From positions 2,146,501 to 2,210,500 of the forward strand of contig NZ_CP024311.1 of assembly GCF_002944315.1 (NCBI RefSeq): 64,000 nt of DNA, read 5' to 3'. The DNA comes from Rhizobium sp. NXC24 (GTDB lineage Bacteria > Pseudomonadota > Alphaproteobacteria > Rhizobiales > Rhizobiaceae). Every line of letters begins with the position of its first letter. Position 1 is the stretch's first letter. A program made the translations under genes and the position numbers. The notes below the pieces were generated by a model. The model saw only the letters and a list, made by a program, of their open reading frames with translations, did no database searches and was not told where the DNA came from. Positions 26,901-33,560 of this stretch are shown here, in pieces.

Positions 26901-28073
26901 ACCTTTGCCAATGCCGAGCGTCGCTCAGGCGAGCTGACGAACCGTCTGCGCGGCGGTCTCTCCGCTTCGATCGCCGACATCGAGAATATGCTGACGGAAG
27001 CCAGCAAGACGTCCGATGGCGCAGCCCAGCAATTGCGCGAGACGCTGCGCGTCGCCGTTGACGATGCCGTCGGCCGCTTCTCGGGCGCAACCGACGAGAT
27101 CCGCCGCTCAGCAGGCGATATCCGCCGGGAACTCGACCTGACCCGCAGCGAACTGAAGCGCGGTGCCTTCGATCTGCCGGAAGAGGCCAAGGAAAGCGCG
27201 GCCGCCATGCGCCGCGCCGTCGCCGAGCAGATCAAGGCGCTGCAGGACATTTCGCAGATTGTCGGCCGCTCGACGCAGCAGTTGGAGATCTCCGAGCCTT
27301 CGGCCCGTGCGCTGGCCGATGCGCAGCCAGCTCCGCGTCCCCGTCCGGCGGCACCTGCCCCGGCAGCGCCGGCTCCGGTTGCGGCAGCTCCCCGGCCCCA
27401 ACAGCCTGCCCCGCAGGCGCCCGTTCAGCCGGTAGCACAGCAACCGGCGCCGCAGCAGTCGATAGCGCAGCAGCCAGCGCCTCAGCCACAGCAGCCGCCG
27501 ATCGAGGCTTTGGGCCTTCGCGGCACCATTGCGGAGCGTCCGGTTGCGCCGCAGCCGCGCCCGATCGAGACGCCGGCTCCGGCCCGCCAGGAAACGGCGG
27601 CAGGCGGCGGCTGGATCAGCGATCTTCTGCGCGGTGCATCGCGCGACGACCTTGCCGACCTGCCGCCGGCTCGCCAGTCTGCACCACGCCCGCAGACGGA
27701 AGCAGCGCCGGTTGCGCGTAATCCGCGGCATGTGGTCGAATCGCTGAACTCGCTTTCGGTCGATATCGCCCGGGCCATCGACCACGATGCTTCGGTTGAT
27801 CTGTGGCGGCGTTATCAGCGCGGCGAGCGGGATGTCTTTACCCGCCGCCTCTACACGCTGAAGGGCCAGCAGACCTTTGACGAGATCAAGCGCAAATACG
27901 ACCGCGAGCCGGAATTCCGCACCGCCGTCGATCGCTATATCGCCGATTTCGAAAAGCTGCTTGCGGACGTCGCCCGCACCGACCGCGACCGCAGCGTGAC
28001 GCAATCCTACCTGACCTCGGACACCGGCAAGGTCTACACCATGCTGGCCCACGCGGCGGGACGCTTGAGCTGA
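20970..28073 (+). CDS. rgsE: Giant membrane-anchored repeat protein, growth pole ring (GPR/RgsE) type
   Basis: 2367 residues from ATG 20970 (GAGG upstream); the frame is open to 20910. Order: ~110 disordered N-terminal residues, two membrane helices (about 115-136 and 150-174), ~1900 residues of alanine/serine/threonine-rich amphipathic helix, a Pro/Gln/Ala-rich linker (about 2105-2240), and a compact conserved C-terminal domain (VVESLNSLSVDIARAIDHDASVDLWRRY...). The repeat zone has an 11-residue period grouped in 44-residue units (core TLDDKTMALAIALS..QSRIEDTLSGR), as in apolipoprotein-like proteins. Size, build and a Rhizobiales setting match Agrobacterium GPR and Sinorhizobium RgsE, which form a ring at the growing pole. 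Identity is inferred from architecture, not alignment. Confidence 0.85.
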   Translation: MANKKYIESIEDKAFQALDEALQIDFSDENLEPRSGSTPDTPETRVSEPSNPPARQTQDDAARKAAAARSAAAAARPTEVPKSPIFAPANDANRVSPASILKSLDGGSQSRAVRNATIFSLFWIVGGIGLAFLLYGPQLLNIRTVADLAALPGVIACIIGIIVPVLLFYAFGIMISRAQDMRNAARSMAEVALRLAEPETVASERIMTVGQAVRREVSAMNEGIERTIARATELETLVHTEVNALERSYADNELRVRGLVHELGSERDAIVNHAERIRSSIVGVHDQIKEDLSLATEEIAVRLSTSGEAFASMIDTRAATLMEKTDTAVEALGTLLAAKTDSLLQNLNASGFALSQEFDTRLESLSSTLAERGKELLGQFETRASTLDANTEKLNTALNERARQLNETLVARTREISESLTGSERSITGTLDDVLSKLNTALDEKGASFRQSLQSTADDTIMDIDLRSGFFEERMQSTVAQISTAFDERVSEFTSAFDKRAGSLDSKLSESLTRINETLSGGSDAIDGILNSSIERLGSSLTDQSFALATTLATSQEVLESAIGSKAGEIASALEGATNGITSALTSGTSELNSALASHAGSFTSAVQGVTRDVSAALQSGTEELTSAFAGRSGELTDTLAAHSGEFSKALQTATSDISSALNKGTSELTNTFLGRASEINNTLSARTGEITQALGSAHERIDAVMAERSSALFGALSDNQSRFEQTLADRSEGIINAVTGSHEHLTAALDERTSMLAISLAENQLRLENTLASRADTIASTVAETHSKLADTLDDKVMALAIALSDGQSRIEDTLSGRAESLTSALAETHNKLTDTLDDKTMALAIALSDSQARLEDTLSGRVEGFTGAIADTHNALATTLDDKTRALAAALSNSQSRIEETLSGRVEGLTSAIADTHSKLADTLDDKTMALAVALSESQSRIEETLSGRVEGLTSAIADTHSKLADTLDDKTMALAVALSESQSRLEDTLSGHAEGVADTLEGKTKALTAALTSGQARLEETLSNRAEAIANAFTGSHTALADTLDEKAMALAISLSDTQSRLEDSLSNRLDALSETVAGTHDKIVNSLDDKTLALAIALSDNQARIEETLANSAEAIAHSVTSGHAALTDALDDKSMAFAITLAENQSRFESALEARADALLDSVSGAESRVAGAFGDKADAIRAAYTENQDRLDRSLSAHTEALSGLLGSSSNRIENVVGGSAERIENALNTTTRQLENTLGVGLSQMDENLASAYERMRNTLEDRSNAISLTLRDAHAQLDNTLTEQATAIGTSIATSASMLEMSLEDREVSLRQTIDASARALEERLHGGAGDIAGRIQQAAGDITRSAETFSTNLNQSIDGMTSRFAETGSRVEASLSALENRIHDGVGGVAAQVDAAGNRLSDTLSSGISQIDRSGDDAAARIAAALDNRLATMAEAIDSRTANLSQALESGSAHIEERLSTMDRALNVGLEAVNRTIEGKATNLATTLRTAVADAAQGMDSEATRTADLLARTGQQFADDLGNRSDAFTRSMNERSEEIVTRVSETHNRLASQAAAVAQTFSEAGNAIVNKVAEAEGLVGNQVNAISQALSSAEQSLEARGAAIRNTLAGGSEQIASTMAQVERTLDERSNAIRTSLEDRAREINATLADVDKALEARGTSIRSSLDERTRELNSMLAGRSSELSRLIEEKARPIVDRYAATGQEAAALISAAAQESSDRLRAENAALINAIASRTNDTLAAISARTEHAANAVSALENNLLASVNGIIERLAENNSAIAGMLSGAAEEFATIDNRLNATSARFADSASKAGEMVSASTRLLEGKVDKLSDISGKTLSQVGGIIGRFDEHSKVLSQASQLLGAAQSNLVSTLEERETALQNLSIGLVQRSEEIENTMRALGSMVESAFDRAEQRSNQVTGNLRQGVQSSFADIGRVLSDAESRAEQAAESMRSALQKAGEEANQTIDGTFANAERRSGELTNRLRGGLSASIADIENMLTEASKTSDGAAQQLRETLRVAVDDAVGRFSGATDEIRRSAGDIRRELDLTRSELKRGAFDLPEEAKESAAAMRRAVAEQIKALQDISQIVGRSTQQLEISEPSARALADAQPAPRPRPAAPAPAAPAPVAAAPRPQQPAPQAPVQPVAQQPAPQQSIAQQPAPQPQQPPIEALGLRGTIAERPVAPQPRPIETPAPARQETAAGGGWISDLLRGASRDDLADLPPARQSAPRPQTEAAPVARNPRHVVESLNSLSVDIARAIDHDASVDLWRRYQRGERDVFTRRLYTLKGQQTFDEIKRKYDREPEFRTAVDRYIADFEKLLADVARTDRDRSVTQSYLTSDTGKVYTMLAHAAGRLS
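23685..23948 (+). repeat. Two near-identical 132-bp tandem repeats inside the giant gene
   Basis: Units 23685-23816 and 23817-23948 each encode 44 residues. Their first 114 nt differ at only 4 positions, while the neighbouring units are clearly diverged. This suggests a recent duplication or ongoing conversion in the array, which spans about 23.2-24.5 kb. Confidence 0.85.
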
Positions 28074-28096
28074 TAACTTAGATACTGCGCAAACAG

Positions 28097-28126
28097 AAAT
28101 CCCCGGTCATCGTGCCGGGGATTTTT
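28097..28126 (+). terminator. Terminator of the giant gene
   Basis: A 10-bp stem AAATCCCCGG/CCGGGGATTT with an 8-nt loop, followed by TTT, 23 bp after the stop. Confidence 0.88.
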
Positions 28127-28208
28127 GATTCAAGCCGGAATACAGGAAGTTCGGTCACAAAGGGCGGCCCATCGGACCGCCTTTCTCATTGCCGATATAA
28201 GGCTGAAC

Positions 28209-28535
28209 TCAGCGAACGACTTGCACTTTGGAGATCAAGCCGCTGGTGATACCGACGAGCAGGAAGCTGTTGTGGATGCGGACCCAATGATAGCCGCGCG
28301 GCGGAGCCGACAGGTGATGACGACGATAGTCGACGCGGGTAGCCCGGCTACGATCGGCGGTAGATAGCCGGCGGCCGGTAACCCAGCCGCCCTTGCGCAC
28401 GACAATCTTCTTCTTCTCGACATTTTTCTCGACGACAGCCTGCTTGTTTGCCGGCGCAGCATTGGCTTCAGGCGTCATCGCTAGCGGAGTCGCCAAAACC
28501 GAAGCGGTGAGCAGGACCGAGAAGAGCTTTTTCAT
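28209..28535 (-). CDS. RcnB-like small secreted protein
   Basis: 108 residues with a signal peptide (MKKLFSVLLTASVLATPLAMTPEANA), a Lys/Arg-rich middle, and a C-terminal RGYHWVRIHNSFLLVGITSGLI segment. That Y-x-W...LLV..SG.I pattern is typical of the RcnB family, periplasmic proteins tied to nickel/cobalt homeostasis in E. coli. Rhizobia carry many copies, and metal function is not shown for most. Confidence 0.8.
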   Translation of the reverse strand: MKKLFSVLLTASVLATPLAMTPEANAAPANKQAVVEKNVEKKKIVVRKGGWVTGRRLSTADRSRATRVDYRRHHLSAPPRGYHWVRIHNSFLLVGITSGLISKVQVVR

Positions 28536-28678
28536 CGAAGTGTTTCCTCAATTTATATCTGCGGACAAATTACCCCAAAAGCAATGAAACGAAACTGAAG
28601 ATAGTGTTACAATTTCGTAATAGAAATATATGTTTGCGAGCATTTGTTAATCGAGTGAGTGCTTAAAGTTGGCAACTC

Positions 28679-28716
28679 AAAAAATTCGCCCGCCTTGCAA
28701 AGCATGGCGGGCGAAT
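28679..28716 (-). terminator. Terminator of the GH43 gene
   Basis: A perfect 11-bp stem ATTCGCCCGCC/GGCGGGCGAAT (28684-28694, 28706-28716), followed on the minus strand by TTTTTT. Confidence 0.93.
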
Positions 28717-28738
28717 GATCGATCAAAAGTCGAAACAA

Positions 28739-30349
28739 TCAGAGCTCGTCGTAATTGAACCAGTCGAAATCGGCCGTCTTTGCCCGACCCGACGTATCGA
28801 AGGCGAACATGCCGGCAAAGGCGCCCGTGAAGGAGCCATGTTCCCCGCGACCGCCCTCGTCCGAAATGACGCCAGCGTCGAGAACCGGGCCGATAGCCAG
28901 CCATGCTCCCATGCCCTCGGCCTGCCAGAAGAACTGCAGGTTGTTGTCGCGAATCTCCATGGCGAGCTGGATGCGTCCATTCGGAACGGAGATACCACCT
29001 CCGATCGGGAAGCTTAGCCGGCCATTCGGATAATCGCCGGCGCAGGTCATGATGGTGACCGAGCGGCCGAGTTTCTCATGCAAAGTGACGGCAATCGCAT
29101 GCAGTTTGAACCTGTTATAGTAATGAGTCAGGCCGGCGACCTGCTGGTAGGTGTCGGGCTGGAACTCGACGACCGTTTCGGCGCGAAAGCTGTGGTGCTC
29201 CTGCCGGCGGGCGACGAGCGCCTGTTCGAACCATGAGCCTATGCTTTCCCGAGCAAACAGACGCAGATGCCCAGGCCGTTCCGTCAGGCTGAAGATGCGT
29301 TCCGGCTGCGGCGTGCGCAACCACTGGAAATCCATCGGCAGCTTGTCGCCATCGAAATTGTAGCCGCTGCGGCGCGGCTTCTCGACCAGCAGGGCGTTGC
29401 GCAGACCCTGTACTTCGACATCGGGAACAACCGTGCCGTTTTCGAGATAGAGCCAGCCGTCCTCTCTCCAGACGCATTTCTGCAGGCTGGTCTCGCGGCC
29501 GAGCGTGCAGCGGCGATGCGGCGACAACGGCCGGCCGGAGAGATGCGTGTGGTAAAACTGTCCGTCCGGTGTCTCGACATATTGGCCATGCCCTGCCCGC
29601 TGTAACGCTGCTTCCGGATGATCCTTCGAGGTGATGAGATGCTTGTTCGGATGCAGCTCATAAGGTCCGTCGATGTTGCGCGAGCGCGCCATGGTGACGG
29701 CGTGGTCGTAGCCCGTTCCACCTTCGGCCGTCGTCAGATAGTACCAACCGTTTCGCTTGAAGAGATGCGGCCCCTCGACCAAGCCAAGCTCGGTGCCTGC
29801 AAAAATGTTTTTGATCGGCCCCTTCAACGATTTCGTAGCCGGATCCCACTCCTGCAGCAGGATACCATCGAAGGCGGGCGTCTTCGGCGAGCCGCCGTAG
29901 CTTTCGGTGCGATGGTTCCATTGCATGTTGACGAACCATTTGCGGCCGTCATCGTCATGGAAGAGTGAGGGATCGAAACCCGAGGAATTGACATAGGAGG
30001 GCTCGGACCATTCGCCTTCGATCGTCGACGACGTCACGATGTAGTTATGCGCATCCTTGAAATTGCCGTCGTAGCGTTTGACATCGGTATAGACCAGCCA
30101 GAACAGGCCATCGGCATAGGAGAGGCATGGCGCCCAGATGCCGCAGCTATCCGGCTCGCCGCGCATGTCGAGCTGCGAGGCCCGCTCCAGCGGTCGGCGC
30201 GCCAGCGTCCAATTCACCAGATCCCGCGAGTGGTGTATCTGCACACCCGGATACCATTCGAAGGTCGAAGTGGCGATGTAATAGTCCTCGCCGACGCGGC
30301 AGATGGATGGATCGGGGTTGAAGCCCGGCAAAATCGGGTTGCGGATCAT
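28739..30349 (-). CDS. Glycoside hydrolase family 43 (beta-xylosidase / arabinofuranosidase-like)
   Basis: 536 residues from ATG 30349 with AAGGAG 8-9 nt upstream; the frame is open to 30436. The five-blade propeller start IRNPILPGFNPDPSICRVGEDYYIATSTFEWYPG carries the catalytic base Asp. GFDPSLFHDDDGRKWFVNMQWNHR holds the second Asp, and LVEGPHLFKRNGWYYLTTAEGG the acid Glu. The C-terminal half (from about 320) is a beta-sandwich typical of GH43 XynB enzymes. There is no signal peptide, so it acts on imported oligosaccharides. It follows the sugar operon but behind a strong terminator, so it may have its own promoter. Confidence 0.93.
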   Translation of the reverse strand: MIRNPILPGFNPDPSICRVGEDYYIATSTFEWYPGVQIHHSRDLVNWTLARRPLERASQLDMRGEPDSCGIWAPCLSYADGLFWLVYTDVKRYDGNFKDAHNYIVTSSTIEGEWSEPSYVNSSGFDPSLFHDDDGRKWFVNMQWNHRTESYGGSPKTPAFDGILLQEWDPATKSLKGPIKNIFAGTELGLVEGPHLFKRNGWYYLTTAEGGTGYDHAVTMARSRNIDGPYELHPNKHLITSKDHPEAALQRAGHGQYVETPDGQFYHTHLSGRPLSPHRRCTLGRETSLQKCVWREDGWLYLENGTVVPDVEVQGLRNALLVEKPRRSGYNFDGDKLPMDFQWLRTPQPERIFSLTERPGHLRLFARESIGSWFEQALVARRQEHHSFRAETVVEFQPDTYQQVAGLTHYYNRFKLHAIAVTLHEKLGRSVTIMTCAGDYPNGRLSFPIGGGISVPNGRIQLAMEIRDNNLQFFWQAEGMGAWLAIGPVLDAGVISDEGGRGEHGSFTGAFAGMFAFDTSGRAKTADFDWFNYDEL

Positions 30350-30437
30350 GGGACCATCTCCTTCAGAGAACTCGTCAATATGCGCCGTTCGTACGGCAAT
30401 GGAAACGATGCACCGGTCACGACGAGGACCAAGCAAA

Positions 30438-30462
30438 ACGCCCGGAACCTGGTTCCGGGCGT
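30438..30462 (-). terminator. Terminator after the aldo/keto reductase
   Basis: An 11-bp stem ACGCCCGGAAC/GTTCCGGGCGT with a 3-nt loop and TTTTGC on the minus strand. It marks the end of the main sugar operon. Confidence 0.88.
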
Positions 30463-30472
30463 CTTTGAATGT

Positions 30473-31504
30473 TTATTCGCGCTCGGCCGACTTGGCCCAG
30501 AGATTGATATCGGCCTCGCGGGCGTAGACATCGATCTCCTTCAGCTCCTCCGGGGTAAACTCGAGATTGTCGAGCGCCTTGACGCAATCGACGATCTGCG
30601 ACGAGCGGCTGGCGCCGATCAGCGCGGAGGTGACCCTGCCGCCGCGCAACACCCATGCAATCGCCATTTGCGCCAGCGTCTGGCCGCGCTTCTCAGCGAT
30701 CCCATTGAGCTTGCGAATATTATCGATGATCGACGGACGGATGAAGTCGCGTTTCAGGAAATGGTTCTGGGCGGCGCGGCTGTCCTCGGGAATGCCGCTC
30801 AGATATTTCGTCGTCAACATGCCCTGGGCGAGCGGCGAGAAGACGATCGAGCCGATGCCGAGCTCTTCCAATGTGTCAACGAGACCGTCATCCTCGACCC
30901 AGCGGTTCAGCATGGAATAGCTCGGCTGGTGGATCAGGCAAGGCGTGCCGAGATCCTTCAAGATAGCGGCTGCCTCGCGCGTACGCTGCGAACTGTAGGA
31001 GGAGATGCCGACATAAAGCGCCCTGCCCGAACGAACGATATGGTCGAGCGCAGCGCAGGTCTCTTCCAGCGGCGTATCCGGATCGAAACGGTGCGAATAG
31101 AAGATATCGACATAGTCGAGGCCCATGCGCTTCAGGCTCTGGTCGCAGGAGGCGATCAGGTATTTGCGGCTGCCCCATTCGCCATAGGGACCCGGCCACA
31201 TGTCGTAGCCTGCCTTGGAGGAGATGATCAGCTCGTCGCGCAGACCGGCGAATTCGGTGCGCAGGATCTCGCCGAAAGCGGTCTCGGCGCTGCCGGGAGG
31301 CGGGCCGTAATTGTTGGCGAGGTCGAAATGGGTGATGCCGAGATCGAAGGCAGTGCGGCACATATCGACCTTGCGGTCGTGCGGGGTATCACCGCCGAAA
31401 TTATGCCAAAGCCCCAGCGAAACCGCCGGCAGCTTCAGACCGGAGCGGCCGGTTCTGTTGTATTTCATGTTCGCATAGCGATCGGATGCCGGTTGCCAAG
31501 CCAT
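30473..31504 (-). CDS. Aldo/keto reductase, YghZ/Kv-beta-like
   Basis: A 343-residue TIM-barrel oxidoreductase using NADPH. Motifs: FDLANNYGPPPGSAETAFGEIL (catalytic Asp and Tyr), YVDIFYSHRFDPDTPLEET (catalytic His), and SALIGASRSSQI (cofactor binding). The NYGPPPGSAE signature is that of the YghZ/L-glyceraldehyde 3-phosphate reductase group. Within this operon it likely reduces or oxidises a sugar or sugar-derived aldehyde. The start MAWQPASDRYANMKYNRTG has AGAGGAATTGG upstream. Confidence 0.92.
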   Translation of the reverse strand: MAWQPASDRYANMKYNRTGRSGLKLPAVSLGLWHNFGGDTPHDRKVDMCRTAFDLGITHFDLANNYGPPPGSAETAFGEILRTEFAGLRDELIISSKAGYDMWPGPYGEWGSRKYLIASCDQSLKRMGLDYVDIFYSHRFDPDTPLEETCAALDHIVRSGRALYVGISSYSSQRTREAAAILKDLGTPCLIHQPSYSMLNRWVEDDGLVDTLEELGIGSIVFSPLAQGMLTTKYLSGIPEDSRAAQNHFLKRDFIRPSIIDNIRKLNGIAEKRGQTLAQMAIAWVLRGGRVTSALIGASRSSQIVDCVKALDNLEFTPEELKEIDVYAREADINLWAKSAERE

Positions 31505-31525
31505 GGTTCCAATTCCTCTGAGATG

Positions 31526-31554
31526 AAAAGCGCGCGGACTCCTCGCCCGCGCGC
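31526..31554 (-). terminator. Intra-operon hairpin before the aldo/keto reductase
   Basis: An 8-bp GC-only stem GCGCGCGG/CCGCGCGC followed by TTTTC on the minus strand, in the 69-bp gap after the Gfo/Idh gene. It could attenuate read-through. Confidence 0.55.
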
Positions 31555-31573
31555 AAACTAGCTTTTCGCGCGC

Positions 31574-32707
31574 TTACTTCAAGAGCGCCTGCGCCTCTTC
31601 GATGCCGAGAGCAGCCGGCTGCGTGCAGGTCGTGGTCAGATCGACGAAGCGGTTCTCCGCACCCGATTTCAGGATCGAGGTCATGACATCGACGCCGTGC
31701 AGTGTACGGTCGAGCGAGCAGCGAGCATCGCGGCCATCGATCAGCGACGCCGCCAAGTCGGCGAGACCAGCCGTGCGATAGTTGGCACGCGCGCCGTTCG
31801 GGCTCTCCTGATTGACAATGCCGAAAGGATGGGCCCATTCGCCGAGCGGCTCGATGTCCTTGCTGCGACCGCTGGCCTCGACCGTGCCGCCAAAGAAGTT
31901 CGGATCGGGCACGTAGAGGGAACCTTCGGTGCCGTAGAGCTCCATGTTGGCATGGCGATGCGACCAGACATCCCAGCTTGCCGTTAATGTCACCGTTGCG
32001 CCGCTGACGAATTCCAAGAGCGCCTGGATCGTCGTCGGCGTCTTCACGGGGATGACCTCGCCACTGCGCGGCTCGCTCGTGATGGTACGGGTTTCCGACG
32101 CCATCGACGTCATGGCGCCGACGCGCTTGACCGGGCCGATCAGGTTGATGAGATTGGCGATGTAGTACGGTCCGAGATCGAGGATCGGGCCGCCACCCGG
32201 CAGGAAGAAGAAGTCCGGGTTCGGATGCCACATTTCCATGCCTGGGCTCATGACGTAGCACGCGCCTGAGGTGATACGTCCGATGCCACCGTCGTCTACG
32301 AACTTACGGGCGAGCTGATGGGCGCCGCCGAGGAAGGTGTCGGGAGCGCAGCCGACGGCAAGCCCCTTCTCCTTGGCGATGCGGCGCAATTCTTCGCCCT
32401 GCTCCAGCGTCAGCACCAGAGGCTTTTCGGAATAGACGTGCTTTCCGGCCTCCAGAATGCGCTTGGAAACCGCGAAGTGCGCGTCCGGGATCGTCAGATT
32501 GACGATGACGTCGAGCTCATCATTGGCGAGCAACTCGTCGATGGTCTGCGCTTTGACCTTGTATTCCTCGGCGCGCAAGCGTGCCGCGTCCATGTTGATA
32601 TCAGCGCAGGCGAGCACTTTCAGGCCCTTGAAGAGCGGAGAAAGCTTGAAATAGGTGGTTGAAATATTGCCGCATCCGATGATGCCGACGCCAAGTTCCT
32701 TAGTCAT
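31574..32707 (-). CDS. Gfo/Idh/MocA family sugar dehydrogenase
   Basis: 377 residues with an N-terminal Rossmann fold (GVGIIGCGNISTTYFKLSPLFKGLKVLACADIN), the EKPLVL motif whose Lys is catalytic in this family (VYSEKPLVLTLEQGEELRRIA), and the alpha/beta C-terminal substrate domain. Likely an NAD(P)-dependent oxidation of a sugar or its derivative. It lies 10 bp after the isomerase gene, a frequent pairing in rhizobial sugar loci where oxidation and isomerisation occur in series. Confidence 0.92.
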   Translation of the reverse strand: MTKELGVGIIGCGNISTTYFKLSPLFKGLKVLACADINMDAARLRAEEYKVKAQTIDELLANDELDVIVNLTIPDAHFAVSKRILEAGKHVYSEKPLVLTLEQGEELRRIAKEKGLAVGCAPDTFLGGAHQLARKFVDDGGIGRITSGACYVMSPGMEMWHPNPDFFFLPGGGPILDLGPYYIANLINLIGPVKRVGAMTSMASETRTITSEPRSGEVIPVKTPTTIQALLEFVSGATVTLTASWDVWSHRHANMELYGTEGSLYVPDPNFFGGTVEASGRSKDIEPLGEWAHPFGIVNQESPNGARANYRTAGLADLAASLIDGRDARCSLDRTLHGVDVMTSILKSGAENRFVDLTTTCTQPAALGIEEAQALLK

Positions 32708-32717
32708 GTGGGATGCC

Positions 32718-33479
32718 TCAGTAGGTCTTGAAGGATGCGATGGAACGGGTGATCAAGCGATCGATATCGCTCGGATTGTCGTGCTCGAGCACATAATGCT
32801 TTGCCTTGGTGCCAGCGAGCGCCTTGATCAGCTTCGGCCACGGAACCGTCCCATGACCGAGATCGGCCCAGCCGTCTTCATCCTTGTTTTCGCCGAGCGC
32901 AGCGATGTCCTTGACATGCACGGAGGAAATGCGCGAACCGAGCTTTTCGATCCAGGCAAAAGGATCGGCACCGCCACGGATCACCCAGGCGATGTCGGCT
33001 TCCCAGGATATCTCCGGAGCGCCCTCGAAGATCTGCTCGATCGGCAACGAACCGTCGGCCTGCTTGACGAATTCGAAGTCGTGATTGTGCCACCCGAACT
33101 CGAAGCCGGCATCCTTGTAGGGCTTGCTCATCTCATGCAGGCGTTTGCCGAAAGCCAGCCAGCCGGCGGCATCCTTCGGGCGCTGATCGGCGCCGATATG
33201 CGGCGCATAGATCGAATCCATACCGAGAATTTTGGCGATGGTCAGCGACTTCTGCACTTCGCCATCGAGGAAATCCGGGCTGAAATGGCCGCTCGTCATG
33301 CTAAGGCCATTTTGGTCGAGCTCAGCACGCAGGCTCTTCAAACCAGCTTCGTCCAGATCGGAATAGATGCCGCCAAAACCTTCGACTTCCGCATACCCGG
33401 CCTTGCCGAGCTTTACGAGGATATCCGAATAAGGCTGAAAATTGCGGGCGCTATAAAGCTGGAATCCAAGTTTCGTCAT
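32718..33479 (-). CDS. Sugar phosphate isomerase/epimerase (xylose isomerase-like TIM barrel)
   Basis: 253 residues from ATG 33479 (GAGGAAATATCG upstream). AP endonuclease 2/xylose-isomerase-like barrel with metal ligands visible in EVEGFGG, GWHNHDFEF, WEADIAWVIRGG and HVKDIAALGE, ending in YVLEHDNPSD. The family isomerises or epimerises sugars and inositol derivatives; the exact substrate is not readable. Encoded between the beta-mannosidase and the dehydrogenase. Confidence 0.9.
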   Translation of the reverse strand: MTKLGFQLYSARNFQPYSDILVKLGKAGYAEVEGFGGIYSDLDEAGLKSLRAELDQNGLSMTSGHFSPDFLDGEVQKSLTIAKILGMDSIYAPHIGADQRPKDAAGWLAFGKRLHEMSKPYKDAGFEFGWHNHDFEFVKQADGSLPIEQIFEGAPEISWEADIAWVIRGGADPFAWIEKLGSRISSVHVKDIAALGENKDEDGWADLGHGTVPWPKLIKALAGTKAKHYVLEHDNPSDIDRLITRSIASFKTY

Positions 33480-33536
33480 CGATATTTCCTCCAATGGCCT
33501 CGCGGCCTGTTGTTTTGGGCCTCAGGCCCGTAAATC

Positions 33537-33552
33537 GCCGCCGAAAGGCGGC
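33537..33552 (-). other. Small GC hairpin between beta-mannosidase and isomerase genes
   Basis: GCCGCC-GAAA-GGCGGC in + orientation, a 6-bp stem in the 81-bp intercistronic gap. A possible mRNA processing or stability element; no U tract. Confidence 0.4.
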
Positions 33553-33560
33553 CGGATATC

